Shown here piece by piece: positions 34,090 through 46,109 of a stretch of DNA of 64,000 nucleotides. This stretch comes from Azorinus chamasolen (lineage: Eukaryota; Mollusca; Bivalvia; Cardiida; Solecurtidae), in NCBI GenBank assembly GCA_963576725.1, contig OY755241.1, forward strand, positions 71,371,041 through 71,435,040, read 5' to 3'. The notes under the pieces are model-generated. The model was given only the letters and a program-made list of their open reading frames with translations. It did not search any database and was not told the DNA's origin. The translations under genes were made by a program, and so were the position numbers. How positions within the stretch are numbered: position 1 is the first letter of the stretch; each line of letters begins with the position of its first letter.

Positions 34090-35345
34090 CAACAAAACGA
34101 TTTAATGGAATGGAATCACTTCCAAGGGTCACACAGTCAATCAAGCGTCTGATCAGGAAAAGGAACCACAGGTGCAAGAAATTCAAAAAGACGATGACAG
34201 CAAAACTAGGTCTGCATTTTTAAAAATTAAAAGCTTAGTAATGAAAAATATTAAGACTGCCCTTAATGATTACATTGAGTATATTTTAGTTGTAAATAAA
34301 AGTAAAGATCCTTCTGAAAGTTCTGCATCCCAGTTCAGACTGAAAAAGTTCTATAGTCTAATCAAAAGTGCAAAGAAAGACGCATCTGGAATTGGTCCCA
34401 TTAAAGACCAATCGAGATCTGTAAGAACAGAAGATCATGAAAAGGACAATATACTAAATAATCAAGTTTTGTCTGTATTTACCTCCTTGTCACCGATCAC
34501 GCTTTCACAAACTTGCCTTTCAGCTATTAGAAGCTTAAACCTTCCTTTTCCTTCTCCCTACAAACAATACCCAGAGATGCCAGAAATCCATGTAACCACC
34601 AGTGGAGTTGGATAGCTACTTCTTAATTTAAAACCGTTGAAAAGCTACTTCTGAATTTAAAACCAGATAAAGCTCCCGTACCTGATAGCATAAAGCCACT
34701 GATCCTTAAAAATCTCAGTCAGTAAATTGCACCCATATTGCAACTTCTCTTTCAGAAATCTCTCGATACAGGTGATTTTCCAAGGATATGGACGTCGGCA
34801 AATGTTATCGCAAAAAGGGAAATAAGGAAGACCCAGCAAACTACCGTCCGATCTCTTTCACATGTATTATTTGCAAAGTTCTAAAACATATTGTTGTTTC
34901 AAACCTTACTGTACATCTAAATAAACATAACATAGTGTATTATTTGCAGCACGGTTTCAAGCAACGCCGATCTTGTGAAACTCAACTGATCTAGCTAGTT
35001 GATTAAATCTCTCATAACTTGGCAAGTGGAAAGCAAACAGACCTTATTTTACCTGATTTTAGCAAAGCTTTTGACAAAGTTAACGATTTGAAATTAATAC
35101 ATAAATTGCAAGTTAATGGTGTCAACAAATCTGTTATTATCTGGATCCAAAACTTTATCACCGGTAGATCTACTGGAAGTTATACTGGAAGGTAGTAACT
35201 CGCCTGAAGTCCCAGTCACATCGGGGGCCAACAGGTCTCTGTACTAGACCCACTGCACTTTCTTTTGTATATAATGATTTGCCAGGTACCATTACTTCTC
35301 AAGTCCATTTATTTGCAGACGACACTGCTGTATATATTTAATAAA
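34090..35345 (+). pseudogene. Reverse transcriptase region of the LINE
   Basis: An N-terminal linker (34172-34615, mostly open) includes RSAFLKIKSLVMKNIKTALN. RT blocks follow across frames: LLNLKPDKAPVPDSIKPLIL (34648-34710), LLFQKSLDTGDFPRIWTSAN, KEDPANYRPISFTCIICKVL (34810-34880), QHGFKQRRSCETQL (34950), LPDFSKAFDKVNDLKLIHKL (35050), and a broken VTSGANRSLY..THCTF stretch standing for PQGSVLGPLLF. The last recognisable piece is FICRRH, a decayed FADDT, at about 35320. Multiple stops and shifts show that it is dead. The Asp of block A (DFSKAFD) is retained. Confidence 0.8.
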
Positions 35346-35499
35346 TCACCTCTAGAGTATCCTGATAGAACAAAAAACAAAAACGAAAAAATAATGGAAA
35401 CATGCTTGATGGGGTTTTCTCATTTCAATAATACATGTACTACTATTTCACGTTTTTTCATATATCAATGTTTAAATCCGTGCAGGAAAAGATAATTGT

Positions 35500-36970
35500 A
35501 AAGGCCTTTTTTACGTTTTAGATATTGTAATATATATGGATAGCTCCTCAGTTAAATCATCTGTGTAATGAAGAAATTCATGTTGAGTTTGATGGCTAAG
35601 ATATTAGAGTTAGAGTTAGAATAGATTGCAGTGTGTTTGAATTACCTGCAAAAGCATCTGTTCTTAATATGATGTACTCCAATGGGAAATGTGCATGTAT
35701 AACATGTGAAGAGCAAGGGCAAACAGTGAAAAGGGTCTGCTAGATATTATCCAGACAGAAAAGGACACTACAAGCTACGAACACATGATAATGTGCAAAT
35801 TTGCAAGATGCAAGGAATTGTCAAAAACCCATTTAAAGGTTTTAAGGGTGCCTCTGTTCTTTCTTCTATTGAATCATATAATTTTGTTGAAGGCACTGTG
35901 TCAGACTACATGCATGGACAGTTGCTCGGCATTACAAATAATCTAATGTCCAAACGGTTTTCACCTACTATTGGAAGCAAAGACTATTTTATAGGAAAGG
36001 ATATAGAAAAATATCAAGGCGTCTTCAGGGTATATGTCTTCCAGCTAGTATTGAAAGATGGCCTAGAGACTTAGAAAAAAATTACAAGTCGCTTAAAGCT
36101 ACAGTCTCGGCTGTTGTTTTACGGTATCCCTTGTTCGATTGGAATTTTGCCAGAAAACTAGCGTAAACATGTCAGCTATCTATCTGACGCAATTTACATT
36201 TTGCTTGGGGACAACATAACACAGACAAGGTTACAAGGAGCACAACATCTTTTAGATATTTTCTATTCCTTGTTTAAGGTTTTATATGGACGAGGTAGTT
36301 GTGGACTGAATGTGCATAATACTTGTGTTCATTTTGTTCACTATGTAAAACTATGGGATCCATTGTTGGCCTGGAGCTGCTTCAGTTTTGAAGATAACAA
36401 TGCAATGCTTTTGCAAGCAGTTCATAGAACTGGTTCGGTGACGAAACAAATAATGTGGTATAAACAAATAAAGGCTTCTCTTTGTAGTAATTCATTGAAT
36501 GAAATTGAATCCAGAGCATGGAAAGTGACCTATAAAGCAAAAAATTGGTGATGTTTGTGGGATAATGGTACCATTTGAATTATCAGGAATAGAACAAGAC
36601 TTACTCGAAAAGCTTGAAATTTATCATGAACAGAGTATAAAAATAATTGAAAGAATAAGTTTACAGGGACAGCAATTCAGTATTTCAATATATGCTCGTA
36701 TGAAAAAGCGGATTTGCAGCTATGCCATGTATGATGACAGGAAGGTGGGAACTATCAAATACTTTGCAATTACTACTACTTCAGACACCGTTTATGCAGT
36801 TCTTGATATGTATGAAGTTTCACATGACATCCAGTTCTTCAATATTCCTGCTGCAAAGCACATATTGCCTGTAATGAGATCTGGAAACAAATGTGTAATA
36901 GCTGTAGAAAGTTTGGTTGAAACTGATTGTCACAGGGTTGCTATGACACATATTTCATCTCATTGACATA
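35500..36970 (+). pseudogene. CACTA (CMC/EnSpm) transposase, C-terminal two thirds
   Basis: The reading moves between three frames. An early piece is ELPAKASVLNMMYSNGKCAC followed by ITCEEQGQTV, a Cys pair typical of the tnp2 transposase core. Next come KGFKGASVLSSIESYNFVEG and SDYMHGQLLGITNNL, the conserved 'G..D.MH..LLG' segment. From 36201 come LLGDNITQTRLQGAQHLLDI, LYGRGSCGLNVHNTCVHFVH and LWDPLLAWSCFSFEDNNAML, matching the DUF4218-like part. From 36565 the C-terminal tail reads ISIYARMKKRICSYAMY and VGTIKYFAIT. In autonomous elements this enzyme excises DNA flanked by CACTA-type ends. I saw no such ends here. Several stops make it a pseudogene. Confidence 0.7.
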
Positions 36971-37129
36971 TCGTTCAAGATACTTCCATTTCATAATATT
37001 TCCCCCTACACAACCATTTTCTTCATCATTTGTCATTCATATCGTTACATTCACTACAACTTATATTAGCTACTTTCACTTTCAACGGTATTTCACCTTT
37101 AAACCAAGACATCCGATTTCCCATCATGC

Positions 37130-37460
37130 TAACGCATGCGCGGCGCACTACATAATAAAGCAAACTTGGTGAAAGCCATATTTCTGTCTCGCTGAGGCTT
37201 TGTTTCTCATGCTGTGCCCCCTCGCCTATTTCAGGTTAGTCTAGTGTTGAGGAATGTTGTTTATCTAATTTTAGCAGTAGTTTATGTCATGAATTTGTAT
37301 GAATGTCATGTATTATTCCATTATTGTTATTTTCTCATGTCTCGTGTTCGCACGAGGCATGGAGGCACTACTTAATAAAGCAAACTTGGCGAAAGCCATG
37401 TCTCTTTCTCGCTGAGACTTTGTTTCTCATGCTGTGCTCCCTCGCCCTTTTCAGGCAAGA
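37130..37460. repeat. Direct repeat pair of about 95 bases
   Basis: 'cataataaagcaaacttggt' through 'ctcgctgaggctttgtttct' and catgctgtgcccCCTCGCC recurs about 217 bases downstream with few differences (37360-37457). The origin is unknown. It follows the transposase remnant directly and could be part of that element. Confidence 0.7.
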
Positions 37461-37789
37461 AAACCTACTATACGGAGAACCGTTACATGTTTTTTTACAT
37501 GAAAGTTTGTGATGAAATTAGTGCATGTATTGTCTTGATGCCAAGCAACCAAGGACATGGCATTTTCAAGTGATTGAATGAACAATGAGAACAATAAACC
37601 AGCAGTGCGGGAACAAAGTGAACTTGCAAATTTACAATACAGACCCAGATCACAGTGCTTGAAAAAAGATGGAATAGTTTTTTATATACTGTATGTTGCC
37701 AGTGTGTTCAATTGTGTTTAGCTATATGTATGGTGGAATAAACATCTTCTTTACCAATTAAATGAAATGTGCTTTAACACTATATAGAT

Positions 37790-37895
37790 GACATGCTATG
37801 GCCAGAAAATCCTGTTCTCATCTGGCATATTTGTCCATGAATATTCAGTAGGTATTGCAATTCGGAAATTAACATAGAACAGGGAAAGGGTTAAT
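37790..37895. mobile_element. MITE family A, left-end fragment
   Basis: It contains 'tccatgaatattcagtaggt' and ends AACATAGAACAGGGAAAGGGTTAA, the inverted left tip of the family. Confidence 0.6.
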
Positions 37896-38284
37896 CCATT
37901 ATTTCCTACTGAATATGTATGAGGGTTTAACAAATATCGTATGGCTACTTTATTCAACACAGTTCGAGCTGTGACAGTTGTTTTATCGAACCAATATATT
38001 GACATGTATTTATAAAAATAACCTAATATATATTCACAAATCATGGTGTCATTATTTCTTACATGATTATACATGGGGAAATGGATTAAAGCGACCTGTT
38101 CGGCCTAATTCCATACTGGTAACAGAACAAAATACATAAAAATATCGACAATACTTAGCCTGTATAAGATTCATTGATTTTGCATGTTAATGTTAAACCC
38201 AGTTAAATATTTACATCTTGTAGAATACTAATTTGTATAAAATTACTGAACTAATTGTTATTTTGTCCTTTTGATGATTTGCAG

Positions 38285-38320
38285 CTCAATGAAGTAATGA
38301 AAACACTGAATAAATTTCAG
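38285..38320 (+). CDS. 36-nt micro-exon upstream of the SET domain
   Basis: The acceptor TTTGATGATTTGCAG and the perfect donor CAG|GTAAGTTT bound 36 bases encoding LNEVMKTLNKFQ in phase 0. The next exon (41434) is also open in phase 0, so the two join in frame across a 3.1-kb intron full of repeats. I infer that this is the exon before the SET region. Such a small exon cannot be proven without transcript data. Confidence 0.5.
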
Positions 38321-39162
38321 GTAAGTTTGGTTGTTAAGTAATTTTGATAAGGGAAAATCTTGAGTATAATCTAGATACATGTGCATGGTTAATCAATCAA
38401 ATTTATCTCATATCCCTATCAATTCATTTACAACGTCTAACAAGTATTGCTGGTGAAATTATATATTTACAGTGTAAATGAAGCTTTTGATGGAATCAAT
38501 CATAATATCGGATTCATTTTTATAACCCTGCCTGTATAAGGCACGTAAAATGGATACTCTTATTGGCTGCATGCATACAGCTGAATGTGACATTTTAGTT
38601 GCACAAAATTGGACATTTTAAGCTTGTCTGCTTAAGAACTAAAACAGTTTTTATCCGATCTTCACCAAACTTTCTGAAAAAGTGTTGAGCCATATATCTT
38701 AACCAAGTAAATTTTAGGGTTATGGTATTGAATTAGCCAAAATTATCATTTTTCGCATTGAAACAGTTTGCTCTCTGATAAGGTGACTCATATCGTCATC
38801 TTACTGGTTGGAAATGTTGGTGATCATAGTATCTTGGCCAGGCGTGTTTGTGTTGATTAACGCCCATTTCTGCCAGAGAGAGAGAGGGTGGAATTGATAC
38901 AGAGAATCCAGGGGACACGCCCTGTTTTTAATATCGATAAAGTTCCTCTGGTTCTTTTAATTGACCAGTGTAAGGCACTGATATATCGGACCTCCATTTA
39001 TAATTCTTTCTGAAGGACTTTGGCCAGCAGGGGATCGGGCCCAGGATCCCTGGTGTTGTAGTCCATAATCCCTTGAAGCTCTTCATGCACTTCTTGTTGA
39101 ATTTGGTTTATTTCCAAAATGCTCTTTGACGTAATATTCATGTTAAGTTTGGTAACCCCAAA

Positions 39163-39225
39163 GGAAAGCCTTTGTGAGTTGTTTTTGCATAGGAAAGCCT
39201 TTGTGAGTTGTTTTTGCATATTAAG
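39163..39225. repeat. 31-bp perfect duplication
   Basis: 'ggaaagcctttgtgagttgt' plus ttttgcata occurs twice in tandem. Confidence 0.85.
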
Positions 39226-39239
39226 TTTTATTATGTCCC

Positions 39240-40310
39240 ACCCATATTTATTAACCCCCCCATATTTATATAAGGGAGACGTTGTTTTTGTGACAGTTGT
39301 CTGTCTGTCCGTCCGCGTGTTTGTCTGTTTATCCCATATGCCTGTTGTCAGTTGGTTCAAACTTCATATATGGAGTAAACATAATGGCAGGAAGCGTCAT
39401 GTCCTATGTCATGTGGCTTCAATAATATTGGAGTTATTGCCCTTGTACACCTTTCTCAAACCTTCTTGTCTGGACGATACAACATGGCTTTTGCAATTTA
39501 ATTGAAATTTCATACGTAGAAAGAACATAATAAGAGGAAATGTCATATACAAGGGCCATAACTCTGACTTCAATAAATTTGAAGTTATTGTCTCTTGTAC
39601 ATTTTCTTCACGCTTTCCTGTCCGGATTATAACTCATATGTGGCACATGCCATTGGAATGAAATGTCATACATGGAAAGAGCATAAAGAGAAGCAGTGCC
39701 ATATACAATAGCCATAACTCTGGCTTCAATGCTTTTGGAGTTGATGTCCCTTGTATTTTTTGTCCGATCAATAACTCCGGTTCTACTGAAGCTATTGGAA
39801 TAACATTTCATTTATGAAAGAGCATGATGGTAGGAAATGTCAGGCAAATGTTCCATAACTCTGACTTCAATTATATTTGAGCTATTGTCCCTGATTTTCT
39901 GCAGAGTTAAGGGACTTTGAATGTTTTACATTGAAATGTTTGTCTGAATGGTTTCTCCAAAACCTTTACCAGATATTCATGTTCTGGTTTGATAATTTTC
40001 TGCAGAGTTGTGAGACTTTGAAAAAGTTTACATGGAAAAAATTGTCTGCATAGTTTCTCCAAACACGTTAGTAGAATTTCCATGAAACTTAAAACGATTG
40101 ACCAAGTCCATGCCTAATTGTACATGTCTTATTCCTGTTCCTGTTTGATGATTCCCTGCAGATATTTGGACCTTTGAAATATTTACATGGAACAATTTGT
40201 CTGCGTTGTTTCTTCAAACACTTTGGTCGATTTTCATGAAACTTCATAAGACAGATCAGCAACATGCTTAGTTGTGCATATTTTATTCCTGTTCCGGTTC
40301 GATGATTTTT
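39240..40310. repeat. Tandem-core element in the intron
   Basis: It starts with ATATAAGGGAGACGTTG and a 'gtctgtctgtccgtccgcgt' run, followed by units sharing 'ataactctgacttcaat', 'ttggagttattgcccttgt' and 'tttctccaaa.ac'. It is similar in layout to 13820-15958. No coding sequence. Confidence 0.5.
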
Positions 40311-40317
40311 TGCAGTT

Positions 40318-41405
40318 ACAATTTATCCTAAAGAACTCAAATTGAATAAAGCTAACCCGTCCAACTATTATGCAACGTTTCTTGATCTAGACCTTAAAAT
40401 TAATAATGGAATGATTTCTTCTAAAATATATGACAAAAGAGATGATTTTGATTTTAATATTGAAAATTTTCCTCATCTTCACGGGGATGTTCCCCGTGCT
40501 CCATCTTACGGGGTTCTCAACTTATTCGTTTTGCTAGAGCTTGTTGATCTATTGACGATTTTAACGGTCGAAATCTCATTTTAACTAAAAAGCTGCTAAA
40601 GCAAGGATATAGATACCATAAACTAAGAAAAACTTTCTCTAAATTTTACTATCGAAATCTCTCGCTTATTGGCAAGTACCAATGTAATCTCAAGGTGCTT
40701 CTGCGACACGGTATTTCATATCCTGAATTTTATGGTGATGTGATTTACAAACTTCGTAAAATTTTAGGACATACCTATTTTCTCACCTTGTTCATCAAAT
40801 GTGTTAAACAATTCATTAAAAAGGGATATGATCCTGTAGTACTAGAACATACTGCATGTTTGGTTCTGAACCCTTTTACAGTTGGCAATCACGCTGGCCT
40901 CTTTGCATGTACGCCGACAAGAAAGGTTTAGTACTTTATGAAGGCGACCTCTCATTGAGTACCCTAGCGATACGTGGATACAGTATGTTCAATTAAATGT
41001 TTTTTCGTTATACATGCACTTTAGCATTGTATTTGCCGTCGCGGTTGTTGTAGATTAGTCGGAGAGGGGAAACGTTTATTTACAGTGTTTGTCTTTTAGG
41101 GTGGGGATGGAATAAGAGTGAGGTTGGGCGACCATTAACTGGTTTAACCCCCCAGTGACTTTTGTCACTGACCGTTCCAAGGCGGTACTTCCATCTTCCT
41201 CCTATTTTCTGTTTGTTTTGTCTTTGTGCGTCTCTTGCTATTTTTTCTAGTTATGTACATTTGCTGTTTCCTTGTGTTGCTGTTCTGGCGAGTGTTTGTT
41301 CTGTATATGATGTCTCTTGCACGACTCATTTTTGTACTTTGAAAAATGTTGCTCACATGTGGGAGTGGTTGGGGTCAGTTTTTGTATCAAAACCTTTGTA
41401 GTGTA
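40318..41405 (+). pseudogene. Retroelement reverse-transcriptase C-terminal fragment with 3' region
   Basis: 40318-40930 translates, with shifts at about 40510 and 40580, to YPKELKLNKANPSNYYATFL, NNGMISSKIYDKRDDFDFNI, NFPHLHGDVPRAPSYGV, ILTKKLLKQGYRYHKLRKTF and YPEFYGDVIYKLRKI. I know this series from abundant reverse-transcriptase-like proteins of cnidarians and molluscs, where it follows the polymerase domain. I cannot name the clade with certainty. The downstream part (41000-41400), with 'ctgaccgttccaaggcggta', is its 3' region and recurs at 43400-43765. It is an insertion in the first intron of the SET gene. Confidence 0.55.
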
Positions 41406-41433
41406 TAATTAATAGTGAAATTATATATTTCAG

Positions 41434-41525
41434 GACAAAAGGCTTCCACTAGAAGACGCCACATTCAATCGTAGGGCCGAAACAGACAAAAGCGGTCTGA
41501 CAGTTAAATATATATCTGACTACAG
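41434..41525 (+). CDS. SET-gene exon, pre-SET segment
   Basis: The acceptor TTATATATTTCAG and donor TACAG|GTAAAT enclose 92 bases, open only in phase 0. The peptide includes LPLEDATFNRRAETDKSG and LTVKYISDY. The GLxVKYI segment directly precedes the 'GxG' start of SET in KMT5A-like proteins of fish and molluscs. It ends with two spare bases, but the next exon needs one, so the join is out of frame as sequenced. Confidence 0.6.
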
Positions 41526-41863
41526 GTAAATTAACCGTTTGTCCGCAATGAGTAATTACCAGAGTAGGTGTTTGAAACAAAATTCTGCACCTGAGCTGTT
41601 TTTGTCATCCTTGTTTTTGGATGAGGTAATCTATATTATACTGAAATCACCTCTTTGGTTAGTAGGTTGGTCGGGCAGTTGGTCCGTTCGCATTTTAACA
41701 TGATCCATAGTTGGTATTGCATTATGCTTTTGAATTGGGGCATTCGAGATTCACATAAGTATCCGAGCTTCTCTCGTTTCTACATTTTGCAATTTCAGTG
41801 ACTAATAATGTTCATGCTTTAACTCAATTCATACTCACTTTAAATACAATGTTCCTTTTTCAG

Positions 41864-42019
41864 GGTTTGGACAGGGTTCAAGGACAACCACATTTGATAA
41901 AGGCGACTTCCTCCTTGAATACGTTGGAGAGAGGATAACTACAGAGAGGGCAGAAGACCGAGTGAAGAAGGGGACGGAAAATAAGTTATTTTTTACAAAT
42001 ACAAAGGGAAAAAACTATG
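41864..42019 (+). CDS. SET-domain exon, first half
   Basis: Bounded by CCTTTTTCAG and TATG|GTAAGT. It encodes GFGQGSRTTTFDKGDFLLEY followed by VGERITTERAEDRVKKG and LFFTNTKGKNY. This is the first half of a SET domain: the GxG cofactor motif (G-F-G), FxKGDFLLEYVGE as in KMT5A/SETD8-type lysine methyltransferases, and the loop up to the 'Y-C-I-D-A' strand. The enzyme family transfers methyl groups from S-adenosylmethionine to lysine, classically histone H4 K20. The donor leaves one spare base while the next exon expects two, so one base appears to be missing near the TAT codon at 42016-42018. Confidence 0.7.
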
Positions 42020-42280
42020 GTAAGTTAACAGTTACAGTAGCAGAAGACATAATGCAGTCAATAAATATATTAATTGTACAATGCATTACTGTATTTACTG
42101 TTTAGTACATATACAGTAATTATATAATATAACTTAAGGCAGATCTATGTGCATGTTTAGTCTTTACACTAAGCATAGTGTGTACATATGATAATGTGTG
42201 ATATTGCCTATTGTATGACTCACTTATGGATGTTGAGCAATGTAAAAGTTTACTAATGTAAAGTCTTTCCTCTGCTTCAG

Positions 42281-42479
42281 CATTGATGCCGAAGGAACAA
42301 CAGGGCATATCTGCCAATTCGTAAATGACGAAGTAGATGCTAAATGCAACTCTCTAATGAGACTGATCACCACTGATGGTATTGAGCGTATTGTCCTGTT
42401 CTCAAAAAAGAAAATCAATAAAGGCGATGAGATAACATACAATTATGGAGACAAAGAACAGTTATGGTGGTGGAAGGAG
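42281..42479 (+). CDS. SET-domain exon, second half
   Basis: Acceptor CCTCTGCTTCAG and donor GGAG|GTAATA. The open frame gives IDAEGTTGHICQFVNDEVDA, then MRLITTDGIERIVLFSKKKI and NKGDEITYNYGDKEQLWWWK. The catalytic-core strand is FVNDE, where classic SET domains have NHS; related mollusc and fish paralogues carry ND at this place. The closing motif EITYNYG, with the essential tyrosine, is intact. No Cys-rich post-SET is visible. 66 codons without a stop or internal shift argue for recent or present function. Confidence 0.7.
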
Positions 42480-42507
42480 GTAATAATTACAAAGAATCAG
42501 GTGTAGT

Positions 42508-42727
42508 GTAACTCTTTCGCTGCCAACTTTTGTCGTCTGCAAACTTTGTTGTCTGCTATGATTTTCACTAATTTCCTTCATTTTTGTGTAATTAAACAGT
42601 CACAGAACCAAACAGTTTGGATCCTGATAAGGTGCCGAATTACTAGGCATCTCATCTGGATCCAAACTGTTTACATTTATAACATGATAAGTATTCACAG
42701 ATGCTACATTGGCAGCGAAGGTGTTAA
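42508..42727. mobile_element. MITE family C
   Basis: Ends GTAACTCTTTCGCTGCCAAC and TTGGCAGCGAAGGTGTTAA are inverted. The centre is 'aaacagtttggatcctgata' / 'tctggatccaaactgttt'. Confidence 0.7.
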
Positions 42728-43399
42728 ATAATGAAAATGCACCACATAATAAAAGCTATTTCTCAGAAACTGGAGTTTTTCTATGAAACGTTCTGAAAAA
42801 TTTAAGTGTATAAGGAAATGTGTAAGTATACTCGATCAAATTGACCTTGGCCTTTTGTTTGCCAAAAACACTTCTGACTGGAGTCATATCTTAGAAACCG
42901 TTTAAAGTTTTTTCTGTTTTCTTTGTTTATGTTTAGTACTTTAAAATTGGAGGGTAATCACGCATCAATAGAGGTATGGCCGCCCTTTGCAAGCAAAAAG
43001 GGTGTGTTTTATCTGTCAGGAGCCATTTCTCAGAAGCTGTTTAAAGGTTTTCTTTGTGAAACGTTTGTTTTATTGTTTAGTAATATATTAAAGAGATGTG
43101 GTCCTGCAAGTATCACCCACATTAATATTTTAACATTATAGTTATGGTCCTTTGTTGGCAAATACCTTAAACTTTTTGCCGGTCTGGTCAAATACTGAGG
43201 CCATCACTTATTTGACCAGGAATATTTATTCAGCGAATTTGCTTGTTATATTTGAGTTTATCAAATATTTCATAAGCATACCAATTAATATTTACAAATC
43301 ACATGTGAAATGTTTAATGGATTGCATATATATTCTGCTTAAGTCCAGCGGGGATACCTTTATTTACAATATTTGTAAAGCTATGGTGACTTTGAGAGA

Positions 43400-43765
43400 A
43401 GTGCGAGGTTAGGACGTCCGTAAACCGGTTTAAACCCCCAGTGGTGTTTTTGCTGCTGACCGTGCCAAGGCGGTACTCTCTTTGTCACCCTTCCTTTTGT
43501 TTGCTTTGCGTCTTTGTGCTTGTGGTTTGTTCATGTTGTGGAACGTTTGTCCCTGGTTCTTGTGTCTCTTTTGGTGTTTTCTGTGTTCATTTCGTGTGTG
43601 TGTGCGTTTGGGTGTGTGGTTGTGTGTGTGTGTCATGCTGTCTATCGGTGTTTTGGTGGTGGTTGCGTCTTGCATGTGGCTTTGCCTGCTTGACTTTACT
43701 ACTTTTCCATTTATAATTTTCAGAGGAATTTGCATGGAGCGTTTTGGCCGTCTAGGTTAAATAAT
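43400..43765 (+). repeat. Second copy of the retroelement 3' region
   Basis: 'taaaccggtttaaaccccca' followed by 'ctgaccgtgccaaggcggta' parallels 41120-41400. The coding part is absent. The T- and GT-rich frames here are not genes. 42728-43399 holds only degenerate tandem-core-like text (repeated 'tctcagaa.ctg', 'cttggccttttgtttgc') and no gene. Confidence 0.6.
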
Positions 43766-44239
43766 CTCATTTCTCGCAATTTACTTTGACCTATCAAATG
43801 TAACAGGGAAGTAAAATTAGATCTACATGTTTAGATGAGGATATGAATTTGGTATTTATTTGTCAACAGGGATTGGCGACATTCAAGTAGGTTATATCGT
43901 GAGGTCAAAATAGCATGTACCAGGGGAACAAATATGCTTATTTGTAGAGTACTTAATAGAAATTTGTTAAAAACGAAAAACACTGTATATGTGTATTTTT
44001 TGCCTCAATCTACTTTAAATAACAGTCAATTTAATGTGAAATGTGTATGTTTTGAATTTTTCACCCATATATTATTTCAACACAAACATATTGAGTATTG
44101 AGTGAGTTTGAGACTCGGAACGTACATGTATTAAGACCCAATGTACAGGTGATATTTTCAAAAGCTGTGCAGTTGCCAATCCCAGTTATCTAGCACAAGT
44201 TCAATTTTGCATTTGATAACTTTTGTTAATCAATTGAAC

Positions 44240-44447
44240 TTAACCCTTTCGCTGCCAACGCCGGATCTGTGATTACCTATGCAAACAGTTTGTATCCAGA
44301 TGAGACGCCGGGTTACTCGGCCTCTCATCAGGATCAAAACTGTTTGTTACTGTTACTATGTTTTTGAACTAAAAATGAAGAAAATAAAATTTTTTGTAGA
44401 AGACGACAAAGTTATCAGACGACAGCGTTTGGCAGCGAAAGGGTTAA
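44240..44447. mobile_element. MITE family C, complete
   Basis: TTAACCCTTTCGCTGCCAAC and its counterpart TTGGCAGCGAAAGGGTTAA end the element, with TTAA on both sides. The core 'tttgtatccagatgagacgc' / 'tctcatcaggatcaaaac' is a hairpin. Confidence 0.8.
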
Positions 44448-44735
44448 ACACTCCCCCACCCCCATTAAATTCATGACCTCGTTCACAGACAAAAAGAGTT
44501 ACAGTGAAACAGGAATCGTTCTGTTTGCTGGATACAAGGAACAGTAGATAAAGACCAGGATTTACAAAAGCAATAGAACAGACCCTGATCAGTCACCTAG
44601 TACATGATCTTTAAGTTAATGGTCTAATCTATTTGCAGATGACTAAAAAGGTGGTTTGATTAAGGATTGAAATGGTTAAAACAGTTTAGGGGACAAAAAT
44701 TCCATGTCCTGCATGTAATTTGCCTTTCATTTTAT

Positions 44736-45645
44736 ACGCCCGTGAAAAAACGGGGCGTATTATGGAATGGCACTGTCCGTCTGTAAAATCTCTAACTCAA
44801 GTTCTGCTTGGTGGATCCTTCTCAAATTTAGCTACAATGTTTATCTAGACATGCTACAGTAGCCTGTCAAGTCCCGGTTCGTATATCCAAGGTCAATGTC
44901 ACACAATCGGACTTAGAATTTGCGTTTAGCAAAAATGTTAACCTATCTGTCCGTCTGTAACATCTCTAACTAAAGCATCGCTTGATGGATCTTTCCCAAA
45001 TTTAATCACAATGTTTATCTAGACATGCTACAGTAGCCTGTCAAGTCCCGGGTCGTATATCCAAGGTCTAGGTAAGTCCAATTATTTACCTAACACTTTG
45101 TAGTCAAGCTTGGAAACCGTCACAACTTTTACCTGTAGGCATAAGTACATAACTCTGTCAAGCTTTTTGACCGAATTATGCCCCTTTTGAACTTAGAATT
45201 TTGGTTAAGTTTTTTGTTAAAGTCCATTTATTTGCATAACCCTTTTAGATTAAGCTTTTAAACTTGGAACACTTGTTCACCAACACAAGCTCTGTCCGAT
45301 ATTTTGACAGAAGTATGCTCCTTTTTAACTTAGAATTTTTTAGTAAGGTTTTGGGGTTAAAGTCCACTTATTTACACAACCCTTTGAGATAAAGCTTTTA
45401 AACTTGGAACATAAGTACGCAAGAGTAAATACAATGTATCTCTGTAAAGCATTTAGACACAATTATGGCACTTTTTAATTTAGAATTTTCGGTTAAGGCT
45501 TTTTGTTAAAGTATGCCTATTTACAACCTTGAAACTTGGTCGCAAAATTGGACTAAGAATTTGAGTTTAGCAAATACGTTAACCTAAGTTTATGTTGAAC
45601 AAGACCCTGACAGGCGTATATTGTGCCCACTGGCACCCTTGTTCT
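44736..45645 (+). mobile_element. Tandem-core element, 'acgcccgtgaaaaaacgggcgt' type
   Basis: The left tip is a small palindrome (TACGCCCGTG..ACGGGGCGTA) and 'ggcactgtccgtctgtaa'. Two near-identical blocks carry 'gtttatctagacatgctaca' and 'gtagcctgtcaagtcccg'. The core then degenerates ('tttgttaaagtccatttat'), and the right tip is GGCGTATATTGTGCCCACTGGCACCCTTGTT. It is noncoding. Confidence 0.6.
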
Positions 45646-46109
45646 GTATGGTATAAAAAATGAGTTCTTTATCTGTATTACAAGACAAGTGGTGATTTTA
45701 AGATTTTCGCCTCAGCAGTTTTATATTGCACTTATAGTTGTTATAGCTTCGTATATCTTGATGCACAGATCAATACAAAAATCTTACTTATTTTATACTG
45801 AATTCAATGCTTTTGTTAGGTATTTAAAGAGTTTAAAATATGCCTCAGCCATTCACGTTATTTCTTCTGTAATACCTATGGGTGGTTTCTGTTAAACTTA
45901 TGGGTGGTTTCTGTAATACCTATGGGTTGTTCAATATTCTGAATGATAATTGTTGAATTACATTGAAGCTGAGTTTAGACATTGACCTCAATTTTGTAAA
46001 ACATTGTCTAGAAATTTGTCTCAACGGCTTAAATCATGTTAGGAGTGTCCATCTTCCGAAAACAGCGGGTCTGGTACTACGTCGGTGTCTCTATAATTTT
46101 TACCCTGAC

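Larger units (their letters stand above)
32640..35345 (+). mobile_element. CR1-type LINE with 2A-like motif, decayed
   Basis: Ordered pieces of ORF2 are present: 2A-like peptide, PHD-type finger, apurinic endonuclease, and reverse transcriptase up to the catalytic block. The sequence stops abruptly near 35345 after the YADD-region remnant. The lack of a 3' end is unusual for a LINE and suggests a later deletion or replacement by the CACTA fragment that follows. Confidence 0.8.

Noticed and set aside
43441..43760. Cys-rich or Trp/Val-rich peptides
   Set aside because: They are GT-rich low-complexity sequence in the 3' region of a retroelement copy also present at 41.1 kb.
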